From positions 1,276,001 through 1,340,000 of the forward strand of contig NZ_JACHMZ010000001.1 in NCBI RefSeq assembly GCF_014205165.1: a stretch of DNA of 64,000 nucleotides. Direction: 5' to 3'. The number at the start of each line of letters is the position of its first letter. Positions within the stretch are counted from its first letter, which is position 1. This DNA comes from Micromonospora carbonacea. Lineage in GTDB: Bacteria; Actinomycetota; Actinomycetes; Mycobacteriales; Micromonosporaceae. The notes beneath the pieces are model-generated. The model searched no databases. It was given only the letters and a program-made list of their open reading frames with translations, and was not told where the DNA came from. The translations under genes were made by a program, and so were the position numbers. Below, piece by piece: positions 33,056-41,706 of the stretch.

Positions 33056-33970
33056 TCACCAGCCGGCCGGGCCGCAGCCGTCGCGGGCCGCTCCGGGCTC
33101 GACCTGCAACGTGGCGTGCTCGATGTGGAAGTCCTCGTGCAGGGCGGTGCGGGCGGCGGTCAGCACCGCGCCGACCTCCGCGCCGGGCGCCATGGTCAGG
33201 TGGGCCGAGGCGACCTCCATGCCGGAGGTCAGCGTCCAGACGTGCAGGTCGTGCACCTCGACCACGCCGGGCACGGCGGCCAGCCGGTCGTGCACGGCGG
33301 TCACCTGGAGGTGCTCCGGCGCGGCCTGCACCAGGATGCGCACCGCGGCCCGCCCGAGCCGCCAGGTGCGGGGCAGGATGAACACGCCGATCGCGACGGC
33401 CACCGCCGGGTCCGCCCACCACCAGCCGGTCGCCATGATCAGCACCGCCGCGCCGATCACGCCGACCGACCCGAGCAGGTCGCCCAGCACCTCCAGGTAC
33501 GCCCCGCGCATGTTGATGCTCTCCTTCGCCCCGCTGCGCAGCAGGGCGAACGCGGCGACGTTGGCGAGCAGGCCCAGCACCGCCACCACGAGCATCGGGC
33601 CGGTGGTCACCTCGGGCGGGTCGCCGAAACGGCGGACGGCCTCGACGAGGACGTAGACGGCGACGCCGCTGAGCAGCAGGGCGTTGCCGAGCGCGGCGAG
33701 CACCTCCAGCCGGTAGAGCCCGAAGGTGCGCTGCGGGTCGGCGGTGGCCCGGCGGGTGGCGGTGATCGCGGCGAGCGCCATGCCGATGCCGAGCACGTCG
33801 GTGAACATGTGCCCGGCGTCGGAGAGCAGCGCCAGCGAGCCGGTGCCGAGCGCGGTCACCGCCTCGACGATCATCAGCGCGGCGAGCAGCGCGAACGCCG
33901 CCCAGAGCCGCCCCGAGTGGCGGTCCGCCACGTTCGCCGCCCCGTGGTGGTGGTCATGCCCTGCGCCCAT
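33056..33970 (-). CDS. Cation diffusion facilitator (CDF) metal efflux transporter
   Basis: 304 residues with a histidine-rich start (MGAGHDHHHG), six membrane helices and a C-terminal metal-binding domain. Metal-site motifs are LLSDAGHMFTD in helix 2 and EVLGDLLGS in helix 5; in the second, glutamate stands where many CzcD-type zinc transporters have histidine. The C-terminal domain has VHDLHVWTLTSGMEV. It should export zinc, cobalt, manganese or a similar divalent ion in exchange for protons. The ATG at 33970 is preferred because GGAGGG lies seven bases before it. A CACAT-N6-ATGTG site lies 46 bp upstream. Confidence 0.9.
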   Translation of the reverse strand: MGAGHDHHHGAANVADRHSGRLWAAFALLAALMIVEAVTALGTGSLALLSDAGHMFTDVLGIGMALAAITATRRATADPQRTFGLYRLEVLAALGNALLLSGVAVYVLVEAVRRFGDPPEVTTGPMLVVAVLGLLANVAAFALLRSGAKESINMRGAYLEVLGDLLGSVGVIGAAVLIMATGWWWADPAVAVAIGVFILPRTWRLGRAAVRILVQAAPEHLQVTAVHDRLAAVPGVVEVHDLHVWTLTSGMEVASAHLTMAPGAEVGAVLTAARTALHEDFHIEHATLQVEPGAARDGCGPAGW

Positions 33971-34015
33971 GCCCGCACCCTCCGTCCGTGATCCCCGCCG
34001 GGCCCAATCTATGCT

Positions 34016-34031
34016 CACATCGCAATATGTG
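34016..34031 (-). promoter_or_regulatory. Candidate metal-repressor operator upstream of the CDF gene
   Basis: CACATCGCAATATGTG is an inverted repeat with six-base centre, in an AT-rich patch 46-61 bp before the transporter start. ArsR/SmtB metal sensors bind sites of this general form. No regulator gene is adjacent, so this is tentative. Confidence 0.35.
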
Positions 34032-34076
34032 CAAGTGATCGACAGTGGCCCGCCCCGGGAACGGCGGGGCGGGCGG

Positions 34077-36194
34077 TCAGCCCGTCGGGTCGATCGTGAC
34101 GAGGCGCTGGGTCGCCCGGGACAGCGCCACGTACAGCGTCCGCACGCCCGAGCCCGGGTCGGCCCGGATCTCGCCCGGGGCGACCAGCACCACCCCGTCG
34201 TACTCCATGCCCTTGGCCTGGAGGCTGGTCACCACCTGCAGGCGCGGCGCGGCCCGGCCCGCCAGCCAGCCCGCGACCTCGTCGCGGCGCGGCACCGGCG
34301 TGATCACCCCGACCGTGCCCTCCACCTCGCCGAGCAGGTCGCCGACCGCCGCGACGGTCGCCGCCGCCAGCCCGGCCGCCGGCACGGTCAGCTCGACCGG
34401 GGCCACGCCGGTCGACCGCACCGCCCGGGGCAGCGCCAGGTCCGGGTAGAGCCGGCGGATCTCCGCCGCCGCCACCGCGAAGATCTCCGCCGAGTTGCGG
34501 TAGTTGGTGGTCAGCTCGAACTCGTGCCGCCGCCGCCGGCCCAGCGCCGCGTCCCGCGCCCGGGTCAGCTCCTGCGGGTCCCCCGTCCACGCGGTCTGCG
34601 CCGGGTCGCCCACCACCGTCCAGGACGCCAGCCGGCCGCGCCGGCCGATCATCCGCCACTGCATCGGCGACACGTCCTGCGCCTCGTCGACCACCACGTG
34701 CGCGAAGTCGCGGTAGTCCTCCGGCCGCTCCCGGGCCGCCTCGCGCGCCGCCCGCTGCCGGTCGGCGTGCGTGCTCAGCTCGCGGACGCCCCCGGCGAGC
34801 TGGAACGGGTCGCGCTTCGCCCGCTTCGGCTGCACCGGCTTGCCCAACAGCGCGTCCAGCTCGTCGAGCAGGGCGACGTCGGCGATCGTGAGCCCCTCGG
34901 CGTCCAGCGTCCGGTACGCCTCGACGAGCAGGCCGGCCTCCGCCCGGGACAGCACCCCGGCGGCGTACCGCCGCAGCCGGTCGGGGCGGGCCAGCCAGCC
35001 CAGCACGTGCCGGGGGTGCAGCCGCGGCCACCACGCCTTGAGGAACTCGCGGAACTCGGGCCGCTCGGCGATCTCGTCCTCGAACGCCCGCTGCTCCGGC
35101 AGCCGGCCGATGCTCAGCCGCCGGGCCTGCGCCCACAGCGCCGCGAACACCCCGTCGAAGCCCGCCCGGCGCGACTCGTTGCGGCGGGCGCCCCGGCCCA
35201 GCGCCCGGTCCCGGATGCCGTCGAGCTCCCGGCGGTCGAGCCGCAGCAGCTCACCCCGGTAGAGCAGGCGCAGCTCGCCCGGCCCGCCCGGCACCGCGTC
35301 CCGCACCGCCCGCTCCAGCACCCGGCGCATCCGCAGCGACCCCTTCACCGCCGCCACCTCCGGCGGGTCGGTGCGCGTCGCGCCCATCCCCGGGAACAGC
35401 GACCCCAGCGAGCGCAACGTCGCCGTCTCCTCGCCCAGCGACGGCAGCACCGAGGCGATGTACTCCACGAACACCGCCGACGGGCCCACCACCAGGATGC
35501 CGCCGCCCGCGTAGCGGCTGCGGTCGGAATAGAGCAGGTACGCCGCCCGGTGCAGGGCCACCGCCGTCTTGCCCGTGCCCGGCCCGCCCGAGACGATCGT
35601 CACCCCGGAGGCGGGGGAGCGGATCGCCTCGTCCTGCTCACGCTGGATCGTGGCCACGATGTCGCGCATCCCCCGGCCGGTGGCCCGGGACAGGGTCGCC
35701 AGCAGCCCGCCGTCGCCCACCACCGCCATGTCCGGCGGGGCCGCCGCCGGGTCCAGCAGGTCGTCCTCGATCCGGGTCACCCGCTCCGCCGACGAGGAGA
35801 TCGTGCGGCGCCGCACCACGCCCAGCGGCTGGGCCGGCGTCGCCTGGTAGAAGGCGGCGGCGGCCGGGGCCCGCCAGTCCACCACCAGGGTCTCGGCGTC
35901 CTCGCCGCGCACCCCCAGCCGCCCCACGTGCAGCACCTGCCCCTCCCGCAGGTCCAGCCGGCCGAAGACCAGCCCCTCGTGCTCGGCGTCGAGCACGTGC
36001 CGGCGCTGCGCGGCGTGGAAGACCATCGCGTCCCGCTCGACGAGCGCCCCGAAGTTGCCCACCCGGGCCAGGCGGTAGCCGTCCTTCTCGGCCTGCGCGG
36101 CGAAGCGGCGCAGCTCGGCGAGGCGGGCGTACACCCGGTCGAGGTGCCGCTGCTCGGCGGCGATCTCCTGCTCCAGGGTCGTGCGGTCGGTCAA
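34077..36194 (-). CDS. HelD/HelR-like superfamily 1 ATPase (RNA polymerase-associated)
   Basis: 705 residues from a TTG start. Residues 1-50 are an antiparallel coiled coil (TTLEQEIAAEQRHLDRVYAR, LAELRRFAAQAEKDGY), the arm that enters RNA polymerase in HelD proteins. Then come Walker A in VSGGPGTGKTAVALHRAAYL, DEAQDVSPMQW, GDPAQTAW, TTNYRNS and LYVALSRATQRL. HelD dissociates stalled polymerase; the actinobacterial form HelR displaces rifamycins and gives resistance. The TTG at 36194 follows GAGGAG with eight-base spacing, and the frame reads the typical arm from there; upstream codons do not look like the family. Stand-alone gene. Confidence 0.88.
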   Translation of the reverse strand: MTDRTTLEQEIAAEQRHLDRVYARLAELRRFAAQAEKDGYRLARVGNFGALVERDAMVFHAAQRRHVLDAEHEGLVFGRLDLREGQVLHVGRLGVRGEDAETLVVDWRAPAAAAFYQATPAQPLGVVRRRTISSSAERVTRIEDDLLDPAAAPPDMAVVGDGGLLATLSRATGRGMRDIVATIQREQDEAIRSPASGVTIVSGGPGTGKTAVALHRAAYLLYSDRSRYAGGGILVVGPSAVFVEYIASVLPSLGEETATLRSLGSLFPGMGATRTDPPEVAAVKGSLRMRRVLERAVRDAVPGGPGELRLLYRGELLRLDRRELDGIRDRALGRGARRNESRRAGFDGVFAALWAQARRLSIGRLPEQRAFEDEIAERPEFREFLKAWWPRLHPRHVLGWLARPDRLRRYAAGVLSRAEAGLLVEAYRTLDAEGLTIADVALLDELDALLGKPVQPKRAKRDPFQLAGGVRELSTHADRQRAAREAARERPEDYRDFAHVVVDEAQDVSPMQWRMIGRRGRLASWTVVGDPAQTAWTGDPQELTRARDAALGRRRRHEFELTTNYRNSAEIFAVAAAEIRRLYPDLALPRAVRSTGVAPVELTVPAAGLAAATVAAVGDLLGEVEGTVGVITPVPRRDEVAGWLAGRAAPRLQVVTSLQAKGMEYDGVVLVAPGEIRADPGSGVRTLYVALSRATQRLVTIDPTG

Positions 36195-36374
36195 CGTACG
36201 GGCTCCTCGCAGACGGCGGCATCGGCCGCGCCAGGGGCGCGGCGGCGCGCCGGGGTGACCGGGTGAGGGTACGGCCAGCAGCCGACGGGTTCGCGGGGCC
36301 ATGCCGCCGCCGCGATCCACCCCACGTCCCGGACGGCCCGGCGCGGGCCCCGGTCAGGTGCCGTGCGGCCCCGG

Positions 36375-37298
36375 TCAGGGCCGCGCGGACGCCTCGCGCG
36401 CCCCCGCCAGCACCCGGTCCAGCACTCCGGTCAGGGCGGCGTTGACCTGCGCGGGCCGCTCCATCATCAGCATGTGCCCGGCGCCCGGGCAGACCGTCAG
36501 CTCCGTCGCCGGCAGGGCCGCCGCGATCGACTCCGCGCACGGCGGCGGGGTGAGCCGGTCCCGGTCGCCGACCAGCGCCGCCGCCGGCAGGTGGGCCAGC
36601 GCGGCGAGGGTGTCCAGCCGGTGCTGGGCCCCGATCGACGCCCGGAACCCGCCGATCGAGCGCAGCGTGGCCCGGGCCACCGCCGAGGTGACCAGCCGGA
36701 TGTCGGTCGGGTCGCAGCGGTCGCCGAAGAGCATCCAGCGGATGCTGGGCCGCAGGGCGCGCAGCAGGGCCCGGGGCGGCCGCCACGCGCCGCAGCGGGC
36801 CAGCACCCCCGCGCCGGTGGTCTCGGCCAGCCGGATCAGCCGGGCGATGCGGGGGGAGAGGCCGTACACGGTGTGGGTGTGCCCCTCGGCGGTGGTCGAG
36901 ACGAACACCAGCCCCGCCGCGCGGGCGGCGAAGTGGCCGGGGTGCCGGTGCGCGTACTCCATGATCGTCATGCCGCCCATCGAGTGCCCGACCAGCACCA
37001 CCGGCCCGGCCGGCGCGACGGCGTCGAGCACGGCGGCCAGGTCGTCGCCGAGCTGGGCCAGGGTGGCGGTACGCAGCGCCATGCAGCCGGACCGGCCGTG
37101 CCCCCGGGCGTCGTAGGTGACCACCCGGACCCGCTCGCCGAACCGCTCGCGCAGCTCGGCGAGCTGCCGGTGCCAGCTGCGCCCGTCGAGCGTCCAGCCG
37201 TGCAGCAGGACGGCGGTGACCTCGGCGTCGACCGGCCCGGACGCCTCCACGTGCAGGCGCACGTCGTCCGCGAGCCGCACCTCGACGTGTTCCGGCAT
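36375..37298 (-). CDS. Alpha/beta hydrolase
   Basis: 307 residues of the alpha/beta-hydrolase fold. The oxyanion HGWTLDGRSW, nucleophile elbow VGHSMGG, acid GDRDRLTP and histidine GAGHMLMM are all present. Typical actinobacterial esterase or lactonase-like size; substrate unknown. GGGGAGG lies five bases before the ATG at 37298. Upstream is a repeat element (37392-37446), then the terminator of the next gene, so it is a single-gene unit. Confidence 0.88.
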   Translation of the reverse strand: MPEHVEVRLADDVRLHVEASGPVDAEVTAVLLHGWTLDGRSWHRQLAELRERFGERVRVVTYDARGHGRSGCMALRTATLAQLGDDLAAVLDAVAPAGPVVLVGHSMGGMTIMEYAHRHPGHFAARAAGLVFVSTTAEGHTHTVYGLSPRIARLIRLAETTGAGVLARCGAWRPPRALLRALRPSIRWMLFGDRCDPTDIRLVTSAVARATLRSIGGFRASIGAQHRLDTLAALAHLPAAALVGDRDRLTPPPCAESIAAALPATELTVCPGAGHMLMMERPAQVNAALTGVLDRVLAGAREASARP

Positions 37299-37391
37299 CG
37301 CCGCCTCCCCTCGGGCCGCCACGGAAACTTCACCGCCGGGTGACCCAGCAGTAACAAACCGACTACCCGCCATGACACCACGCCAACCCTG

Positions 37392-37446
37392 TGCAAGGAA
37401 GGGCCCCTTCTTAACGCCTGCGGTAGAGAAGGGTCCCCTTCTCACC
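37392..37446. repeat. Dispersed double-palindrome repeat, copy 5
   Basis: Minus orientation: GCAAGGAAGGGCCCCTTC, linker TTAACGCCTGCGGTAGAG, then AAGGGTCCCCTTCTCACC. It lies between the alpha/beta hydrolase start and the terminator of the next upstream gene, about 130 bp past that gene's stop. Confidence 0.87.
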
Positions 37447-37477
37447 TTTCCCGTGCGGTGGGGCGGGGCGCAGACGG

Positions 37478-37512
37478 CGAACCGCCCGCCGGGTGGCCCG
37501 GCGGGCGGTTCG
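37478..37512 (-). terminator. Terminator of the 109-residue hypothetical gene
   Basis: A perfect 16-bp stem (37478-37493 with 37497-37512) and three-base loop, 63 bp past the stop at 37576. Confidence 0.8.
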
Positions 37513-37575
37513 GGGTGGCGCAGGTGAAGCGGGTGTCGCGCAGGTGAAGCGGTCGGGCGGGTGTCGCGGGCGGGC

Positions 37576-37905
37576 TCAGCCGCCGAAGACACCGGCCTCG
37601 GCGAGGCGCTTCTCGGTGGCGTCCCAGCCGTGGTCGGGGTGGGCGGCCGCGAGGCTGTTCAGCTCGGCCCGGATCTTGGCGGCGTGGCCGGCGGCGGCCA
37701 GCACCCGGATCTCTTCGACGAAGGCGTCGGAGTCGGTGCGCAGGTGCGCGGTCTTGCCGTTGGTCAGGTTCCGCACGTAGGCGTGCTTGCCGCCGTTGAG
37801 CGGGATCAGGTACTTGAACTCGCCCAGCACGCTGAGGGCCCCACCCTGGCCAGCCTGGCCGGCCCGGACTGACGCGCGCGCGGTCTTAGAGGTGTTGCTC
37901 GCCAC
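37576..37905 (-). CDS. Hypothetical protein
   Basis: 109 residues from a GTG with AAGGAG seven bases upstream. The first 25 residues are Ser/Ala-rich. The rest is well ordered: EFKYLIPLNGGKHAYVRNLT, NGKTAHLRTDSDAFVEEIRV, then helices (AAKIRAELNSLAAAHPDHGW, DATEKRLAEAGVFGG). No known domain is recognised. It is soluble, with no signal peptide or membrane segment. Clear ribosome site and dedicated terminator suggest a functional, separately transcribed gene. Confidence 0.7.
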   Translation of the reverse strand: MASNTSKTARASVRAGQAGQGGALSVLGEFKYLIPLNGGKHAYVRNLTNGKTAHLRTDSDAFVEEIRVLAAAGHAAKIRAELNSLAAAHPDHGWDATEKRLAEAGVFGG

Positions 37906-38261
37906 GGAGGTACTCCTTGGAGACGTACGGGAGGACGGGAACGTCCGGGGGCTGTGACGGGTGACGCCCGGGAAGAGCCTCGCCCCGCCGAAGATGTGCG
38001 CGGCACAAGCCGCCGAGAGAACTGTACACGACCACGATGCCTGGCTGGTCACCGCGACTGTCGCCAGGGCACAACCGAGGCCACCGGCCCGGCATTCCGG
38101 CCGGGGGCGGGCAACGGCGGCGCCCGTCGCGCCCGATCCGCAGCGGCGGATTTTCCGATTCCCTGGCGCACCATCCGTCCCACCAGTCATCATGTGTTCC
38201 AACAGCCACTCGGGTGCCGAGGTCGTAGGGGAAGACGCACCTCGCTCTCCGGGAGGTCACC
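37906..38261. other. Divergent intergenic region between the hypothetical gene and the DUF3145 gene
   Basis: 356 bp. Slightly AT-richer patches occur at about 38015-38060 and 38150-38220 (GATTTTCCGATTCCC, AGTCATCATGTGTTCC), where the two promoters probably lie. Short open frames on both strands look non-coding. No clear repeat or hairpin. Confidence 0.5.
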
Positions 38262-38753
38262 GTGCCAACGCGTGGCGTCGTATACGTCCACTCGACCCCG
38301 CTCGCCGTGTGCTCACACGTCGAGTGGGCGATCGCGCGCGTCCTTGCCGCGCCGGTCAACCTGCAGTGGACGGCTCAGCCCGTCGATCCCGGCGCCCGCC
38401 GGGCCGAGTGCGGGTGGACCGGTCGCCCGGGGACGGGCGCCGAGCTGGCTGCTGCCCTCCGGCAGTGGCCCATGATCCGTTTCGAGGTGACCGAGGAACC
38501 AAGCGCGGGCGTCGACGGTGAACGCTTCATGTACGTTCCGGGGCGGGGCCTGTTCCGGGCGACCGTCGGCGCGGCCGGCGACATCCAGCTCGGCGAGGAC
38601 CGGCTGCGCGGCATCATGGCGGCCGCCCGGGCCCCCGAGGCCCTCGCGCACGCGCTCGACAAGGCGCTCGGCACCGCCTGGGACGCCGAGCTGGAGCCCT
38701 ACCGGTACGCGGGCGACGGCGCGCCGGTGACGCTGCTCACCCGGGTCGGCTGA
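38262..38753 (+). CDS. DUF3145 family protein
   Basis: 163 residues from a GTG preceded by GGGAGG. The start TRGVVYVHSTPLAVCSHVEW, the middle WPMIRFEVTEEPS and the end DAELEPYRYAGDGAPVTLL match the actinobacterial DUF3145 family along the whole length. The family is conserved across Actinobacteria and usually single-copy; its function is unknown to me. The protein is soluble. Transcribed alone. Confidence 0.9.
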   Translation: MPTRGVVYVHSTPLAVCSHVEWAIARVLAAPVNLQWTAQPVDPGARRAECGWTGRPGTGAELAAALRQWPMIRFEVTEEPSAGVDGERFMYVPGRGLFRATVGAAGDIQLGEDRLRGIMAAARAPEALAHALDKALGTAWDAELEPYRYAGDGAPVTLLTRVG

Positions 38754-38815
38754 GCGCCGCCCCACGCGCGTCCATCCGGAGGCGGCCGACCGTCCCCGGT
38801 CCCCGGCGCGGTGAC

Positions 38816-38844
38816 TTGACCGGGCCGAGTTGCCCCGATAAGGG
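38816..38844 (+). promoter_or_regulatory. Possible promoter of the GH3 lipoprotein gene
   Basis: TTGACC at 38816 and TAAGGG at 38839 with a 17-bp spacer. The -10 box ends 14 bases before the ATG, so the transcript would have a very short leader. Confidence 0.35.
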
Positions 38845-38857
38845 GTGAACTGGTGGG

Positions 38858-40597
38858 ATGGACCGCGTGTCGAACTCCCCGCGACGTGCCGGCGTCGCGC
38901 TCGCCGTCCTGACCGCCGTGCTGCTCACCGGGTGCACGGGGGAGCCGGACCGGCCCCGCCCCGCCCCGTCGGCCAGCCCCGCCGCGGCCGACCCGACCTC
39001 GTCGGGCGCGCCGACGCCGACGGCCGCCGACCCGGCCGCCCGCGCCGCCGCCCTGGTCGCCGCCCTCGCCGACGAGGACCTGGTCGGCCAGGTCCTGATG
39101 CCCTACGCGTACGGCGACAACGCCACGAAGGTCTCCACCGGCTCCGCCGCCGGCAACCGGGCCCTCGCCGGGGTGGACACCCCGGCCGAGATGGTGGCGA
39201 AGTACCGGCTGGGCGGGCTGATCCTGGTCGGCTTCAGCGCCGACGACCCGACCTCCGGCAACCAGGAGACCACCAACGTCGACAACCCGCGGCAGGTCCG
39301 CGAGCTGACCACCGGCCTGCGCGACGCCGCCGGGAAGCTGCCCGCCGGCGCGGCCCCGCTGCTGATCGGCACCGACCAGGAGTACGGGGTGGTCACCCGG
39401 ATCACCGACGGGGTCACCCTGCTGCCCAGCCCGCTGGCCGCCGGGGCGGCCGGGGACCCGGCGCTGACCGAGGCCGCCTGGCGGGCCGCCGGTCAGGAGC
39501 TGGCCGCGATGGGGATCAACCTCGACTTCGCCCCCGTCGCCGACGTGCTGGTCACCCGGAGCACGGTGATCGGCTCCCGGTCGTTCGGCGCGGACCCGAA
39601 GCGCGCCTCGGCCCAGGTGGCCGGCGCGGTGCGCGGGTTGCAGGGCGCCGGGGTGGCGGCCAGCGTCAAGCACTTCCCGGGCCACGGCCTGAGCGCCGCC
39701 GACTCCCACGAGGAGCTGCCGGTGGTCGGCCAGAGCCGCAAGGTCCTCGACGCCACGGCGTTCCCGCCGTTCTCCGCCGGCATCGACGCCGGTGCCCTCG
39801 CCGTGATGTCCGCCCACCTCGACGTCACCGCCGTCGACCCGGGCACCCCGGCGACGTTCTCCCACAAGCTGCTCACCGGCGTGCTGCGCGGCCAGCTCGG
39901 CTTCAAGGGCGTGGTGATCACCGACGGCATGAACATGGCCCCCGCCAAGCGCTGGTCGCCGGGGGAGGCGGCGGTGCGGGCGCTCAAGGCCGGCAACGAC
40001 CTGATCCTGATGCCGCCCAACGTCACCCAGGCGTACGACGGGCTGCTCGCCGCCCTGCGCGACGGCTCGCTGCCCCGGGCCCGGCTGGTCGAGGCCGTGA
40101 CCCGGGTGCTGACCATGAAGTTCACCCTGGCCGGCACGCCCGCCCCGGCGATGTCCACCCTGAACGACGCGGAGCACCGTCAGGCCGCCGAGGCGCTCGC
40201 CGCCGGCGCGGTCACCGTGCTGCGCGGCTCCTGCACGAAGGGGGTCGCCGCCCCCGTCACGGTCACCTCCTCCGGCGGCCGGGAGAAGACCCGCGACCTG
40301 CTGACGCAGGCGCTCACCGCCGCCGGGGTGCAGGTGGTGCCGAGCGGCGGCACCCGGGTGCACCTCGTCGGGTACGGCGACGGCAGCGGCGACCTCGCCG
40401 CCGACGCGGCGGTGACCGTGGCGATGGACACCCCGTACGTGCTGGCGAAGGCGAAGTCGCCGACGCTGTTGGCGACGTACTCCTCCAGCGCCGCGTCGAT
40501 GACCGCGCTGGCGAACGTGCTCGCCGGCCGGGCCCGCCCGACCGGCCGCGCCCCGGTGCCGGTGCCGGGGCTGCCCGCGACGACCTGCGGAAACTGA
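38858..40597 (+). CDS. Exported GH3 family beta-N-acetylhexosaminidase-like lipoprotein
   Basis: 579 residues. The lipoprotein signal ends in LLTGC (Cys26). A Pro/Ala/Ser linker is followed by the GH3 barrel with KHFPGHGLS and, ten residues on, DSHEELP, the His/Asp pair of the NagZ-type loop, and candidate nucleophile Asp in FKGVVITDGMNM. After about residue 430 is a second alpha/beta domain (QAAEALAAGAVTVLRGSC). The enzyme should remove N-acetylglucosamine from wall fragments or chitin pieces at the outer membrane face. Downstream genes are co-directional glycosyltransferases, 104 bp away. Confidence 0.9.
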   Translation: MDRVSNSPRRAGVALAVLTAVLLTGCTGEPDRPRPAPSASPAAADPTSSGAPTPTAADPAARAAALVAALADEDLVGQVLMPYAYGDNATKVSTGSAAGNRALAGVDTPAEMVAKYRLGGLILVGFSADDPTSGNQETTNVDNPRQVRELTTGLRDAAGKLPAGAAPLLIGTDQEYGVVTRITDGVTLLPSPLAAGAAGDPALTEAAWRAAGQELAAMGINLDFAPVADVLVTRSTVIGSRSFGADPKRASAQVAGAVRGLQGAGVAASVKHFPGHGLSAADSHEELPVVGQSRKVLDATAFPPFSAGIDAGALAVMSAHLDVTAVDPGTPATFSHKLLTGVLRGQLGFKGVVITDGMNMAPAKRWSPGEAAVRALKAGNDLILMPPNVTQAYDGLLAALRDGSLPRARLVEAVTRVLTMKFTLAGTPAPAMSTLNDAEHRQAAEALAAGAVTVLRGSCTKGVAAPVTVTSSGGREKTRDLLTQALTAAGVQVVPSGGTRVHLVGYGDGSGDLAADAAVTVAMDTPYVLAKAKSPTLLATYSSSAASMTALANVLAGRARPTGRAPVPVPGLPATTCGN

Positions 40598-40701
40598 CCA
40601 CCGGCGGCGGCCGGCGGTCGGCGCGCACGGGCCTTGCGGGCCGGGCCCGGCTGGTAGCGTGCGGCTGTCCGAGCGCCGCAGACGAGACGGAGGCGAGCCC
40701 C

Positions 40702-41706
40702 GTGACGCCACCGGAGCCGGCGCTGTCGGTCGTGGTGCCGATGTTCAACGAGGAGAGCGTGCTGCCGCTGTTCGCCCCGCGGCTGCGGGCCGTCCTCGAC
40801 GCGCTCGGCGAGCCGTACGAGGTGCTGGTGGTCGACGACGGCAGCACCGACGGCACCCCCGCCGGCCTGGCCGGGCTGCGCGCCCGCTGGCCGCAGCTGC
40901 GGGTGCTGCGGCTGCGCCGCAACAGCGGCCACCAGGCGGCCCTGGTCGCCGGGGTGCTGCGGGCCCGGGGCCGGTGGGTGGTCAGCCTCGACGCCGACCT
41001 CCAGGATCCGCCCGAGACCGTCGCCGAGATGCTGCGCCGGGCCCGCGCCGACGACCTCGACATCGTCTACGGGGTGCGCGCCGACCGCAGCCGCGACACC
41101 CGCTTCAAGCGGTGGACCGCCGCCGGCTACTACCGGCTGATGCGCCGCCTGGTCGGCAAGCAGGTGCCCGCGCAGGCCGGCGACTTCCGGCTGCTCAGCC
41201 GGGCGGCCGTGGAGGCCCTGCGCGAGCTGCCCGAGCGCAGCCCCGTGCTGCGGCTGGTGGTGCCCTGGCTCGGCTTCCCCAGCGGCGAGGTCACCTACCA
41301 GCGCGAGGAGCGGGCCGCCGGCCGCACGAAGTACCCGCTGTCCCGGATGGCGGGGCTGGCCGCCGAGAGCGTCACCAGCTTCTCCGCCGCGCCGCTGCGC
41401 GTGGCCACCTGGCTGGGGCTGGTCGGGGTGGCCGTGTGCGGGGTGCTGGTGGTGGTCGCCGTCGCCGCCTGGCTGGCCGGCTCGACGGTCACCGGCTGGC
41501 CCTCGCTCTACGTGGCGATCCTCTTCCTCGGCGCGGTGCAGCTGCTCTGCCTCGGCCTGCTCGGCGAGTACGTGGCCCGGATCTACACGGCCGTGCAGGG
41601 CCGCCCCGCGTACTTCGTGGCCAGCGACACCGCCGGGCCCGGCGCGGCCGACGCCGCCGGTCCGGCGGCCGGCGACGCGGCCGAGCTGGCCGACAGCCTC
41701 CGGTGA
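40702..41706 (+). CDS. Glycosyltransferase family 2, polyprenyl-phosphate sugar synthase-like with two membrane helices
   Basis: 334 residues. A GT2 domain (SVVVPMFNEESVLP, VVDDGSTDGT, DXD-like VSLDADLQDPPE) is followed by two C-terminal membrane helices (TWLGLVGVAVCGVLVVVAV; LYVAILFLGAVQLLCLGLLG), the GtrB/DPM-like plan. It should move a hexose from a nucleotide sugar to polyprenyl phosphate. GTG start, GGAGG ribosome site. Its stop overlaps the next gene (GTGA); that gene is a GT-C-like membrane protein, the expected acceptor enzyme. Confidence 0.9.
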   Translation: MTPPEPALSVVVPMFNEESVLPLFAPRLRAVLDALGEPYEVLVVDDGSTDGTPAGLAGLRARWPQLRVLRLRRNSGHQAALVAGVLRARGRWVVSLDADLQDPPETVAEMLRRARADDLDIVYGVRADRSRDTRFKRWTAAGYYRLMRRLVGKQVPAQAGDFRLLSRAAVEALRELPERSPVLRLVVPWLGFPSGEVTYQREERAAGRTKYPLSRMAGLAAESVTSFSAAPLRVATWLGLVGVAVCGVLVVVAVAAWLAGSTVTGWPSLYVAILFLGAVQLLCLGLLGEYVARIYTAVQGRPAYFVASDTAGPGAADAAGPAAGDAAELADSLR

